Source: Priapulus caudatus (Eukaryota; Priapulida; Priapulimorpha; Priapulimorphida; Priapulidae). Taken from it: a DNA stretch of 49,477 nt. Position 1 is the first letter of the stretch. Every line of letters starts with the position of its first letter. The stretch is from positions 1 through 49,477 of the forward strand of contig NW_014577873.1 in assembly GCF_000485595.1 (NCBI RefSeq), given 5' to 3'. Below, piece after piece: positions 1 to 10,437 of this stretch. A program made the position numbers and the translations under genes. The notes beneath the pieces were generated by a model, which did not search any database, was not told where the DNA came from, and saw only the letters and a program-made list of their open reading frames with translations.

Positions 1-469
1 CATTTGTTTTTTGTTAGGTTTGCTTGAAGTACTAGCAAATTGGAATTAGCATATTATTATATCTCCTTATCCATAAGTTTGTTCTGTAGCGTTATGCATA
101 TGAGCTGGAGAAAGGATTTAATCAAGGTTATATTAAATATTAAGCTATGTCAAATAAGAAATTTTATTTCAAAATACTGAAATAATTTACGATCATGCAA
201 CTGAAAATCTGTTGGGACAGCGTGACATGAAATTTCTATCTACGTAGGAGAGTGGAGGAAGTGGAGAGGTGAAAAGAGGATAAGACTGATGAGAGCGATG
301 TAAGTGTTATCGCGGTACATAAGGAAGGATTTGAAAACCGAGGAAAGTGGGAAGAGGAGAAGCAGAAAAATGGCTGTGAAGTGAAAGATTTATGCCTGCA
401 GCATAACAATCGTCTTACTCCACACTGTGCTTATTGTGTGGTATTAGTTACGAGGTCATGTATAGCCGA

Positions 470-475
470 CGCGCA

Positions 476-507
<32 letters not shown>

Positions 508-510
508 CAC

Positions 511-551
<41 letters not shown>
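470..551. repeat. Compound microsatellite (GCAC)n-(CA)n-(TA)n
   Basis: Three simple repeats run directly into each other: GCAC units, then CA, then TA. The short open frame across it is only the repeat translated. Confidence 0.95.
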
Positions 552-554
<3 letters not shown>

Positions 555-596
555 CTATTAGGTAAACAACAATGGCTTGCGGGCCATTAGAGAATA

Positions 597-735
597 ATCT
601 CTCTCTGCCTCTCTCTCGCTCTCTCGCTCTCTCTCTCTCCTGTCTCTCTGTATGTCATATATAGATATATATATTATATATTATACATATATTAGAGAGA
701 GGAGAGAGCGGCGAGCGAGAGGGGGGGGGAGAGAG
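597..735. repeat. CT-rich and GA-rich tracts facing each other
   Basis: A CT-rich tract (about 597-650) is followed by an AT-rich spacer and then a GA-rich tract (about 693-735). The two tracts are roughly complementary, so a hairpin is possible. There is no sign of a gene. Confidence 0.75.
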
Positions 736-809
736 ATAAATATCAACATATATCAATAATTATTAATTTAGAAACTATTAATGGAGAGATGTTTATTTAA
801 TCGTGTTGT

Positions 810-1385
810 ATTTTGACATTTTCATGGAGAGTCACTGACGAGCCACCACTCCGTTTAAAGGACTGTTAGATCAAAGGTTTCTTGTACTGTTTTTCGCATC
901 ATACAACACTCTAAAATCGGTAAAAAAAAGCTCTTAACAAATTTGCTCCATACCTGCTTCGCTATGGTTCCTGTAACATTACACTGTAAGGGCAGATGGG
1001 GCCTACCTCAGCTATGCAATCCTAACTGAACTTAATTAGATTATCCTATAATAAACCTCGAATATCCATGTTTCGTAAATGTGCTCTTAAGCTTACATGT
1101 TCGAATAATTTAAAAATCTTGTTACTTATTATATCAAGTACCTAATCGATCGCTTGTCATATGTTTCTCATTGTTATTGATAAAAAAAATACTTTCCAGC
1201 AGGAATTTTTGTATAGGAGCAACCTGTCAAATCACAGCGCCGCCTATCGTCACAGCACACGACGCTCCCTGGTGGGACCATGACTCTCTACAACAAGCTT
1301 AGCGCCCCCTGGTAAGACCGCACCATTCTATATGAAGCCAGAATCCCGAGATGTAGTGCGAGGATCTCTTCTACACCCTGGTCAC
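810..1385. repeat. Dispersed element, copy A (two 40-bp units)
   Basis: This segment shares a long colinear sequence with copy B (about 1,515-4,165). Shared blocks include the 5' block around 'tcactgacgagccacc', the block 'ttgctccatacctgcttc' at about 951, and 'cctcagctatgcaatcc' at about 1,006. A further block lies before the repeats ('cgtcacagcac'). Copy A carries only about two of the 40-bp units that are hugely expanded in copy B, and ends with 'tgtagtgcgaggatctct', which recurs at the end of copy C. No coding capacity is seen. A non-autonomous transposon with a central tandem repeat is the likeliest reading, but no terminal repeats or target duplications were identified. Confidence 0.7.
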
Positions 1386-1514
1386 TCCTACTCATTATAT
1401 TATCAATCACTTAATTACGTGTTAGATGTTTCCTTATATATATATAATTAATAATATTGGATATGATATACCAAATAATAGACTCATACAGACATGTTTA
1501 TTTTACATTAGAAT

Positions 1515-4165
1515 TTTGATTTTGACATTTCTATGGAGATCACTGACGGGCTGAAGTGCTAAGAAAATCAAGGTATTTGTTCATATACTGTCACATAACA
1601 CCCTAAAATTGGAAAACAATTCCAAACAAATTTGCTCCATACTTGCTTCTCTATGGTTCCTGTAACGTTACACTGTAAGGAAATGTGGGGTATCTCAGCT
1701 ATGCAATCCTAACTAAACTTTCATTAAGATTATCCATCATATTTTGACAGTCAGAAAAAAGCTAAAAAACCTCTAACGTTTCATAAAATAGCTCTTAAGC
1801 TTCTTAATAAGTTAGAATTATATTACATCAGTACATAATCAATTGCCGTCATTGTGTTTCCTTATTGTTATTGATATGAAAATCTTTGCAGTGGGAATTG
1901 TTGTCTAGGAGCAGCTTGTCCAATCATAGCACCGCCTATCGTCACAGCACTCGACGCCCCCTGGTGAGACCATGACTCTCTACAACAAGCTTAGCGCTCC
2001 CTGGTAAGACCATGACTCTCTATATCAAGCTCGTCGCCCTCTGGCGAGACCGCACCACTCTACATCAAGCTTAGCGCCCCCAGGTGAGACCATGATTCTC
2101 TACTAGAAGCTTAGCGTCCCTAGTTAGACCATAACTCTCCTCATCAAGCTTAGCGCCTCCTAGTAAAACCATGACTTTCTACATCAAGCTTAGCGCCCCC
2201 TGGTGTGACCATGACTCTCTACATCAAGCTTAGCGCCTCCTAGTAAAACATGACTTTCTACCATCAAGCTTTAGCCGCCCCTGTGTGACCATGACTCTCT
2301 ACATCAAGCTTAGCGCCCCCTAGTGAGACCATGACTCTCTACAGTCTACATCAAGCTTAGCGCCCCTTGGTGAGACCACACCACTTTACCTCAAGTTTAG
2401 CGCCCCCTAGTGAGACCATGACTCTCTACATCAAGCTTAGCGCCCCCTGGTGAGACCATCGACTCTCTACATCAAGCTTAGCACCCCCTGTGAGACCATG
2501 ACTCTCTTACATCAAGCTTAGCGCCCTAGTGAGACCATGACTCTCTACATCAAGCTTTAGCGTCCCCTAGTGAGACCATGGATTCTCTACAAGCTTAGCG
2601 CCCCCTAGTGAGACCACACCATTCTACATCAAGCCTAACGCCCCCTAGTAAGATCATGACTCCTTACATCCTTAGCGCTGCCTGGTAAGACCATGACTTT
2701 CTACATCAAGCTTAGCGCCCCTAGTAGACCATGACTCTATACATCAAGCTTAGCGCCCCCTAGTGAGACCATGACTCTTCTACATCAAAGCTTAGCGCCC
2801 TCCTAGGTGAGACCATGACTCTCTACATCAAGCTTTAGCACCCCCTAGTGAGATCACACCACTCTACATCAAGCTTAGCGCCTCCTAGTGAGACCATGAC
2901 TCTCTACATCGAGCTTAACGCCCCTAGTGAGATCATGACTCTCTACATCTTTAGCGCCCCCTGGTGAGACATGACTCTCTACATCAAGCTTTAGCGCCCC
3001 CTAGTGAGACATGACTCTCTACATCAAGCTTAGCGCCCCCTGGTGAGACCATGGACTCTCTACAACAAGCTTAGCGCCCCCAGTGAGACCATGATTCTCT
3101 ACAACAAGGTTGGCGCCACCTAGTGAGACCATGACTCTCTACATCAAGCTTATCGCCCCTAGTGAGACCATGATTCTCTCATCAAGCTTGACGCCCCCTA
3201 GTGAGACCATGACTCCTCTACATCAGCTTAGCGCCCCCTAGTGAGACCATGGCTCTCTACAGCAAGCTTAGCCCCTAGTGAGACACGACTCTCTACATCA
3301 AACTTAGCGCCCTGGTGAGACCATGACTCTCTCCATCAAGCTTAGTGCCCCCTAGTGCGACCATGACTTCTCTACATCAAGCTTAGCGCCCCTAGTAAGA
3401 CACGACTCTCTACATCATGCTTAGCGCCCCCTGGTGAGACCATGACTCTCTACATCAAGCTTAGCGCCCCCTAGTGAGACCACGACTCTCTACATAAAAC
3501 TTAATGCCCCCTGGTGAGACCACGACTCTCTCCATCAAGCTGAGCGCCCCTTGGTGAGACCATGACTCTCTACATCAAGCTCGCCGCCACTTGGTGAGAC
3601 CATGACTCTCTACATCAAGCTCGCCGCCACTTGGTGAGACCATGACTCTCTACATCAAGCTTAGCGCTCCCTGGTGAGACCACATGACTCTCTACATCAA
3701 GCTCGCCGCCCCTTGGTGAGACTGCACCACTCTACATTCAGCTTAGCGCTCCCTAGTGAGACAATGACTCTCTTCATCAAGCTTAGCGCCCCTAGTTAGA
3801 CCATGACTCTACATCCAGCTCGCCACCCCTTGGTGAGACTGCACCACTCTACATCAAGCGTAGCGCTCCCTGGTGAGACCACACCACTCTAAATCTAGTT
3901 TAGCGCCCCCTAGTGAGACCGGACCACTCTACATCAAGCTTAGCACGCCCCGGTGAGACCGCACCACTCTACATCAAGCTTAGCGCCCCCTGGTGAGACC
4001 GCACCACTCTACATCTAATTTAGCGCCCCCTGGTGAGACCGCACCACTACATCAAGCTTAGCGCCCCCTGGTGAGAACCACACCACGCTACATCAAGCTC
4101 GTCGCCCGCTGGTGAGACCACACCACGCTACATCAAGCTTAGCGCCCCCTGGTGAGACTAAAGCT
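1515..4165. repeat. Dispersed element, copy B (expanded array)
   Basis: The left flank (1,515-1,930) matches copy A with point differences and small indels. The middle is a long 40-bp tandem array, annotated separately. The array ends near 4,160 at a phrase, 'taagagctactgctaaga', that resembles one in copy C. The copies therefore descend from one element, and only this one underwent large satellite expansion. No protein is encoded. Confidence 0.7.
1930..4160. repeat. 40-bp tandem array with CTCF-like core
   Basis: About 50 head-to-tail units of roughly 40 bp, with many single-base indels. Each unit contains a core close to 'gcgccccctRgtgagac', joined by 'catgactctctacatcaag' or a variant with 'cgcaccactctacatc'. 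The core agrees at 13 of 14 positions with the reverse complement of the CTCF core consensus (CCASYAGRKGGCRS). Both common variants, CTAGTG and CTGGTG, fit the degenerate position. All units face the same way. The count is estimated from array length divided by unit length. Binding is inferred from motif similarity only. Confidence 0.9.
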
Positions 4166-4409
4166 AAGAGCTACTGCTAAGAGTAAAGGTATTTGTTCAT
4201 TTACTTGTTTCTGCATCTCATGACCCTGAAATTGAATATAATTGGTATATTAATAGTTAATATATTAATCAGGCTATGTATTATATATAAATTGTGTAAT
4301 ATATATATATATATGTAACATTATATGTATATAAATTAGTGATAATTAAAATATTTATATAATAATTGATTACATATTAATATAAATCAATGATTTTATA
4401 CATTAGATT

Positions 4410-4765
4410 TGATTTCGACATTTCCATGGAGAATCACTGACGGGCCACCACTCTCCGATTAAAAGAACTGCTAAGAACAAAAGTAATTGTTTATTTACTA
4501 GATTACGTGTCACAAAATTCCCTGAAATTGGATATAATTGACGTATCATTGATTTTATATTAATATATATATTGAGATATCGAGTTTTGTTTAATTCTAT
4601 GAATAACGAAGACTTTGAATATGGTAAATTTAGTTATCCACATTTTTCTATGCTGGTTACTGTAACGTAATTGACAGACGAGAATTGCCTCAGCTATGCA
4701 AAATGAGATATGAAAAATATTTGCCTTGGTGTAGTGTGAGGAACTCTCTTACGCCCTGGTAGAGG
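4410..4765. repeat. Dispersed element, copy C (no 40-bp units)
   Basis: It begins with 'gacatttccatggagaatc' and 'tgacgggccaccac' as in copies A and B, retains the 'cctcagctatgcaa' block, and ends with 'gtagtgtgaggaactctc' as in copy A. It lacks the 40-bp repeat completely, so it looks like an unexpanded or deleted copy. Confidence 0.65.
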
Positions 4766-5002
4766 AATGCCGCAGAAGAGGAGAGGCAGGAGCGGAGGAG
4801 GCAGAGGGAGAATCCGAGACAAACCATCGTTACTGACGGTTACAGTGTTTTATACTGATATTCCACGTGTTTTAGACAAATTTGTTGTAATTTATACTAA
4901 TCGTTTATTGTAAATTCAATCCCATATGTATGAGCATGTGGTCTCGCGTTTTATGTGTACGACTGCGGCCCGTTGTCAGAAATTCTCATTTCATGCTCAT
5001 TC

Positions 5003-5340
5003 AACTAGAACAACTAGCACTAGAATTAGAACACCTAGCTATAGAACTAGAACAACTAGCTCTAGAACTAGAACAACTAGCTATAGAACGAGAACAAGTA
5101 GCTCTAGAACTAGAACAACTAGCTCTAGAACTAGAGCAAGTAGCACTAGAACTACAACAACTAGCTACAGTACTAGAACAAGTAGCTCTGGAACTAGAAC
5201 AAGTAGCTATAGAACTAGAACAACTAGCTCTGGAACTAGAACAACTAGCTCTGAAACTAGAACAAGTAGCACTAGCACTAGCACTATAACATCTAGCTCT
5301 GGAACTAGAGCAACTAGCTCTATAACTAGAGCAAGTAGCA
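5003..5340. repeat. 21-bp minisatellite open in three frames
   Basis: About 16 units of a 21-bp repeat built on 'ctagctctagaactagaac'. Because 21 is a multiple of three, the array stays open on both strands. One plus frame (from an ATG at 4,930) reads as heptads of the type LALELEQ. Another plus frame (from 4,926) reads TSSRTRT, and the minus frame is Ser/Cys-rich. No splice sites, homology or codon bias point to a real gene, so I annotate it as a repeat. Confidence 0.9.
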
Positions 5341-5585
5341 CCCTGATTGTAATCCCATGCATATGCGTTCATGATTGAAATTCTTTCAAATAAATATACT
5401 CCAAATAAAACGACCGAGATTCCTCTTTATATATGGTGTTAATTATTCAAAGGCTATCAACAATACTTTTCTGAAAAATCATCAGAGAAATTGTAACATA
5501 CACTGTTAAGAAGTTTGCAGTAGATCATTGGTAGTTTGGGTTGTTGTTGAGGACGTTGTTGTTGTCTGGCGGTGTTGACATTAAC

Positions 5586-5845
5586 ACTGACCTTGACCAA
5601 GACCTCATCCAATGTCATGGCCTTGAGCTCAAGGTAATGGCCTTGACCTACTTTTTCATTTTTAAACGTTTTTCACAAGTAGGTCATGACCTTGAGCTCA
5701 AGGCCATGGCCTTGACCCCCTTTTTTAAGTTTTAAAAGTTTTACATTAGTAGGCCAAGGCCACAGCCTTGAGCTCAAGGCCATGGCCTTCACCACTTTCA
5801 AAATATTTACATTATCAGGTGGGGATCCTTGACAAGGACAAGGTC
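5586..5845. repeat. Short degenerate repeats around CCTTGAGCTCAAGG
   Basis: Three or more imperfect copies of a ~80-bp unit hold the palindromes CCTTGAGCTCAAGG and AAGGCCATGGCCTT. TGACCTTGA occurs at 5,588-5,596 and 5,687-5,695; this is the reverse complement of the extended nuclear-receptor half-site TCAAGGTCA bound by ERR, FTZ-F1 and NR4A proteins. A related AAGGTCA lies near 5,839. Whether it is regulatory is unknown. Confidence 0.6.
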
Positions 5846-5864
5846 AGTGTATGTTTACATTTCT

Positions 5865-5960
5865 TCAAACGGCAGTCTGAAAATATTTGATTTTGGTAAT
5901 TGCCTGGATTTGAACCCAGAATTATTGAATACAAGCCCGTTACGCTACGGACGGACCCAA
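5865..5960 (-). repeat. tRNA-like SINE fragment, copy 1
   Basis: Read on the minus strand, this has a T-arm-like segment (TGGGTTCAAATCCAGG) with a box B resembling GGTTCRANYCC, preceded by GTAGCGTAACGG resembling a D-arm. It is followed by AT-rich sequence shared with the next copy about 150 bp away. Pairing is too poor and incomplete for a functional tRNA; a tRNA-derived SINE head is the better fit. Confidence 0.5.
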
Positions 5961-6012
5961 ACATACCATTCCTTACATGATCAGCTTAGATTTATGTGTT
6001 ATATTTAGCTTA

Positions 6013-6112
6013 ACAGCAGTTAGAAAATATTTTACTATCGTAATTGACAAGATTTGAACCCCGGACTACTGACTAGCAGTCCAACACGCTACGCACACAC
6101 CCACACTTCCCA
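6013..6112 (-). repeat. tRNA-like SINE fragment, copy 2
   Basis: On the minus strand it reads GCGTAGCGTGTTGGACTGC, then a potential anticodon hairpin (GGACT/AGTCC), then GGGGTTCAAATC as box B. The same AT-rich tail as copy 1 ('gaaaatatttta' on the plus strand) follows. The acceptor stem is not formed, so this is not called a tRNA gene. Confidence 0.5.
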
Positions 6113-7960
6113 TTCGTAATTTGTTCAGATCGTATGTGTGTATTATGTTTTCGTTTTATAAAAAGAAGAAAAGCTAAACATTGACTCTCGCCCAACCTCG
6201 GATATCATTACTTGTTTTGTTTTTACCACTGCTTGGAAAGTAGGTATTTTTACGAATACATTGCGTTTCAGGGGCATTTCGTTCTCCTTACATGATATAT
6301 ATAATGTATTATATTATCCTTATATTATTCTTTATTATTATGGACAAAATAATGTCTATTTTCCAAAGTGCGCATTGTCAAATGGTTTCTAGCGAAAAAG
6401 ATAGTTAGACTGTTATATATATAGATATGTATCCTCCCCTCTCTCTCATTACGTCTCTATCTACGCCCCCTCTCTGTTTATAGGTATATTTTATTACTGT
6501 AATATGTATGCGTACTGCGTAGTATGTATCCTCTCTCTATATATTGCTATATGTGGTTCCTTTCCGCCACTCTTATATATTGTTACATATCACGAATACG
6601 CGCATCTTCTTTTGACGAACTAGAAGAAAAATCAATAGTAGCAAACATCACGTAAATAATACGAACATAAAAATTGTAGCTAAATTTGAATTATTATAAA
6701 CCAATCAATCAGGTCGTTGTTTATCAGTCTTCCTGCAGTTTACCACACAAACATATAAACGTTCACGCGCAACGGGGGATGCACACCAAAGACATCACAT
6801 CACACAAGGGCAGGTGACGTTTTAGGCAAGTACGTTTTAGGGATGTAAACGATTGTATGTCAAAGAAAGGACATTTGAACGTCTTGAAATTTTCAACCAC
6901 AAAAAGTCCAGAAAAACGCATCTGAAATAGACACGTGTGCATATTCAAGGGTGGTTAGCACAAATAACACCTCACCTGCTCACATGTGACAGGTGGATAC
7001 TGTTAATTATATATTTATAGTAGATTGCATACCAATATAGCTACTTGAGCTACAATTACAGGTATTCTACCTGTAAAACCTGTAAAACAAACTAAATTAC
7101 TGTCATCTTCATTCATGACCGAATTATCAGGTGGCTAGGAATAAATATGTATCTCAAATTATAAACGTTAGGCAAGACATTCTTTCTATTTAACATTCCA
7201 ACACTATATTTTAAGGTAATTGTCGTTATTGGACTAATACAATTGCCGTTTTTCTATTCGCGTAATTCTCCCTGTATTCGTATACCACTGCAATACTGTA
7301 TAAAACGATTTACAAAATTTAAAACGTTCAAATATGTAAATGGATAAAATATGTTGTTGCATGTTTCATATACCTTGGCAATCACCATCAGCAGCAATGC
7401 ACCCAACAAGGGAATTCCTTTCTTGCTATTACCCTGCCTGATGTAGGATTAGCTAGTGAAAAGATAGCTCTACGCTTTGTTTAAAAGCACTTAAGCAAGA
7501 AATCTTATTGCAAGCACCGTCATTTGCGACTAATTCAATAACATCAAGAGTATTATAAGCTCTTGATAACATGTGCAAATCTGCTGGTCCCAACTGGTTA
7601 TTGTTCAAGATAGTACTGCCTACCAAAGAGCAACAGAGTACCGGTATACTGGAAGAATTCCTTGTTTACTTATATGTCCCTTGTTTGTTAATTTCCTTGT
7701 TGGACGAACATACGAAATAGGAAAGTCACCGAAGTGTACACGATAATTAAGACACATCTTGCATACATCTATACGGCGTTTGAATATTCCAGTCAGATGC
7801 TGAACCAATTGCTGAACCTATTGATATTAAAGCTGTGACACAAAGGAAATCGACTAAATTAATTACACAACATCAGCACGATTAAAATTCCTCAAACGAC
7901 TTAATAACTCCAAGTCGTTATAAATATAACAATAGCTAGACAATGACAAGTATACATACC
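6113..7960. other. Intergenic, nothing identified
   Basis: AT-rich sequence with short random open frames only. No homologous exon, tRNA or clear repeat was recognised. Confidence 0.6.
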
Positions 7961-8002
7961 ATCAAGAGCAGATAAAGAAGGCCTTCTTTATCTGCTCTTG
8001 AT
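7961..8002. repeat. Perfect 42-bp palindrome
   Basis: Two exactly complementary 21-base arms (ATCAAGAGCAGATAAAGAAGG and its complement) meet with no spacer. The triplet ACC flanks both sides and could be a 3-bp target duplication. It resembles the CAGGRG hairpins elsewhere in the window in shape but not in end sequence. Confidence 0.9.
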
Positions 8003-8616
8003 ACCATTGTTAACGGAATGGGTAAAGAACTGCGGCGAAAAATACATATTTAGAGAGAAATGCCTGTTAAATAAATTAAGAGAGTAACAACCCATTTTGT
8101 GAAAATAAGGATAACAAGAACCGGAATGTGCTCAGAGTGAAAGATCCACACAAATAGCGTTTACCGATGTGTACGATTTGACACAGTCATGATTTTGACG
8201 AAATGACAAAAAACCTACACAGTGGTGAATTACACATGAAATATACAGCCGCTGAGAGGTGGCAGAAGACACGATTATTAAACTACGAATAATCGAGAAC
8301 CTAAAAGGTGCCTTTGTAGCTTATTGCAATTCTCAGCCAGGAGAGTTTGAGGTGAAAATAAATATCTGCCACGGCTGCTTGTGATATTCACACCGAATTT
8401 CACCGATTTTTTTAATAATTATTTCTATTTATGTTACATCGGATATTGCTGGTTTGCTTGATCACTTCTCCGTTACCCTTTTATAAGTGAGAGTTATCGA
8501 TCATACATATATTTTACCGCGCGTTAATGATGTCAGTTGAGCAATGGCACTGCACGCCCAGAGCACCTGTGCCATTGCTATATAAACCAATACATAAACG
8601 TACGAACTCGTCCACA

Positions 8617-9035
8617 GAAGCTGCGTTCACACAAGGATTTCAGTACCGTACTGAGCGTTCACACGGTAAAAATATTCAAGACTTATACCCGGCTTAGCAA
8701 GTACCGTACTGAAATACGAGGCTTACTCGGCGCGGAAAGTGATTCCGCGCTGAAACATTCGGCACCATGCTGGACGCGTATTGTCTGTTCGAGACAACGC
8801 AATTCGAGGCCTCTTACTGTAGTGCGCTTACCTAGACTGGTACCCGTTCGCTACACGACATTAGTGTAGCGTGTGGAACTGTCCACCAGGTACCAGTCTA
8901 TATTATACCTAGCCAGCTAAGCCTCGATTCTCGTGTGAACGCTGCGGGTTGTGTTAGGACGGTATTTCAGCAGAATTCAGCACCAGATAAGTACGGAACC
9001 AGCGAGGCCGTGTATCTCGTGTGAATGCAGCTGCT
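8617..9035. mobile_element. MITE-like element with AGCTGCRTTCACAC ends
   Basis: The left end reads AGAAGCTGCGTTCACAC and the right end, reverse-complemented, reads CAGCTGCATTCACACG, giving terminal inverted repeats about 420 bp apart. The interior is non-coding and full of partial repeats of the end motif and of 'agtaccgtactga'. It includes a hairpin with arms AGACTGGTACC (8,833) and GGTACCAGTCT (8,889). A 110-codon frame across it is not considered real. No target duplication could be fixed. Confidence 0.6.
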
Positions 9036-10098
9036 GTTCTGTCGACGGACTAAAGGAGGCAAAATGAATCAAATAATATGCAATCATCAATCTCAAAAGC
9101 TTGGAATGAACATGAATGGATGGAATGGATGGGACGTGGTGGCCAGTTGTGTCGGGTCACTCAGTTGGTGATGTCTCAATTTCATATTTGTTTCTATATA
9201 AAGGCACCGCCAACTTTCAATTATGTTTTTTTATAAACCCGAACATATGGTATCGGTCTCAGCTTTAGACACATGAACAAACTACCAACAAGTTCTCGCA
9301 GTGTGAGTGCCACACCTCTACTAAGAAAACTACAATTATAAAAAACTATGTACAAATCCTTGTTAGCTGTCTTCTGTCTTGCAGTGGCTATCTCGCTGCA
9401 TCAGCTGCTCCAACTCCCGCATAGCCAGGCACCTCTAATGCGCAATTGGCATAAACACCCCCCCCCCTTCACCCACACACGCACACCACACTCACAAATG
9501 CCACACACGGACACATCAGACTGAATTTAGCCATAGCACTCCGACGGCAAAGGTTGAATCACCCCCCCCCCCTTCCCAAATTAGCTACGTGTATTGAGAT
9601 CGTAAGATTGTTCACAAATGTCTTCCGAGTGGATCCCTTAAACCATTTCGCGTTTGCCGTAACGCGTCCGAGCATTTCAGTCGCGTGTCAGTAAGTGGGT
9701 AAAAACACGTTCACCGGTTGGCCGCAGGCAGAGTATAGTCGTGCGCTGTGAGTATTGCAGTTGGCATGTCGATCGAGTTACGGCAGACGAAAAATAATTT
9801 AATCGGCAATCGAAGCAGCTGTCAAACTTAGAGCCACTTCGAGGGAACGGCTACATGGCAAGCCCGTAGGGTCCAGATTTCCCTTCGAGTTTGCAGTGGT
9901 TCCGCCTACCTTCCCGGCTTCACGGAAACGAGGGTTAATTAAATGCTTACAAATCTTCCATCACATCATTTATATAGTTTTAAAACGTTTAAAAATCAGC
10001 GTATCAAATTTATAAATTCGGTCCGACGTGGTGAGTGTGGTTCCCGCAGGCTGCTCATTGCGCCCCTGTACGTACGGGGCATCTGGACATTCGGTGGG
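9036..10098. other. Intergenic and likely FHIP1 3' flank
   Basis: No gene was recognised. There are two C runs (near 9,459 and 9,562). The last part may be FHIP1 3' UTR, since the gene ends at 10,266 on the minus strand. No convincing AATAAA was found close by on the minus strand; an ATTAAA near 9,796-9,801 is the nearest weak candidate. Confidence 0.5.
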
Positions 10099-10099
10099 T

Positions 10100-10265
10100 T
10101 CTGATGATCACAGGTGATCACTGTCTAGGCTGCTGCTGCTCTGACAATCACAGGTGATCACTGTCTAGGCTGCTGCTACTCTGACAATCACAGGTGATCA
10201 CTGTCTAGGCTGCTGCTGCTCTGACAATCACAGGTGATCACTGTCTAGGCTGCTGCTACTAACAA
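10100..10265. repeat. 40-bp tandem repeat derived from the FHIP1 stop region
   Basis: Four copies of a 40-bp unit ('aatcacaggtgatcactgtc' plus 'taggctgctgctactctgac') lie immediately downstream of the FHIP1 stop codon. The sequence around the stop itself (10,262-10,292) is a diverged copy of the same unit. The array therefore grew from the last codons, stop and start of the 3' UTR. It would sit in the mRNA 3' UTR. Confidence 0.9.
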
Positions 10266-10437
10266 TCACAGGTCACTGTCTAGGCTGTTGTTCTGTAGAG
10301 CCACGTGCTCCTGGGAGATCGCTGCCAGCTCCTTGAGAAACTCCTCGAGCACGATCGCGCAGAACACCGCCTTCCGCAGCTGCATGGTCTCCAGCTTACC
10401 CTCGGACGGCGGTTCACTCGATCTCCTGTTGATGTAT
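10266..10437 (-). CDS. FHIP1: FHIP1 exon 12 and stop
   Basis: Codes residues 980-1036 (YINRRSSEPPSEGKLETM, then the conserved AVFCAIVLEEFLKELAAIS) and ends NNSLDSDL-stop. The acceptor is CTCGCTAG|A. The stop codon region is the seed of the 40-bp repeat just downstream. Confidence 0.95.

Noticed and set aside
1930-4160. CRISPR array
   Set aside because: The repeats are contiguous degenerate satellite units without unique spacers, in a eukaryotic genome.
5901-5957. Functional tRNA gene
   Set aside because: The acceptor stem and anticodon arm do not form properly; only internal promoter-like boxes remain.
8537-8869. 110-codon frame near the MITE
   Set aside because: It runs across the MITE end and its internal repeats and matches nothing.
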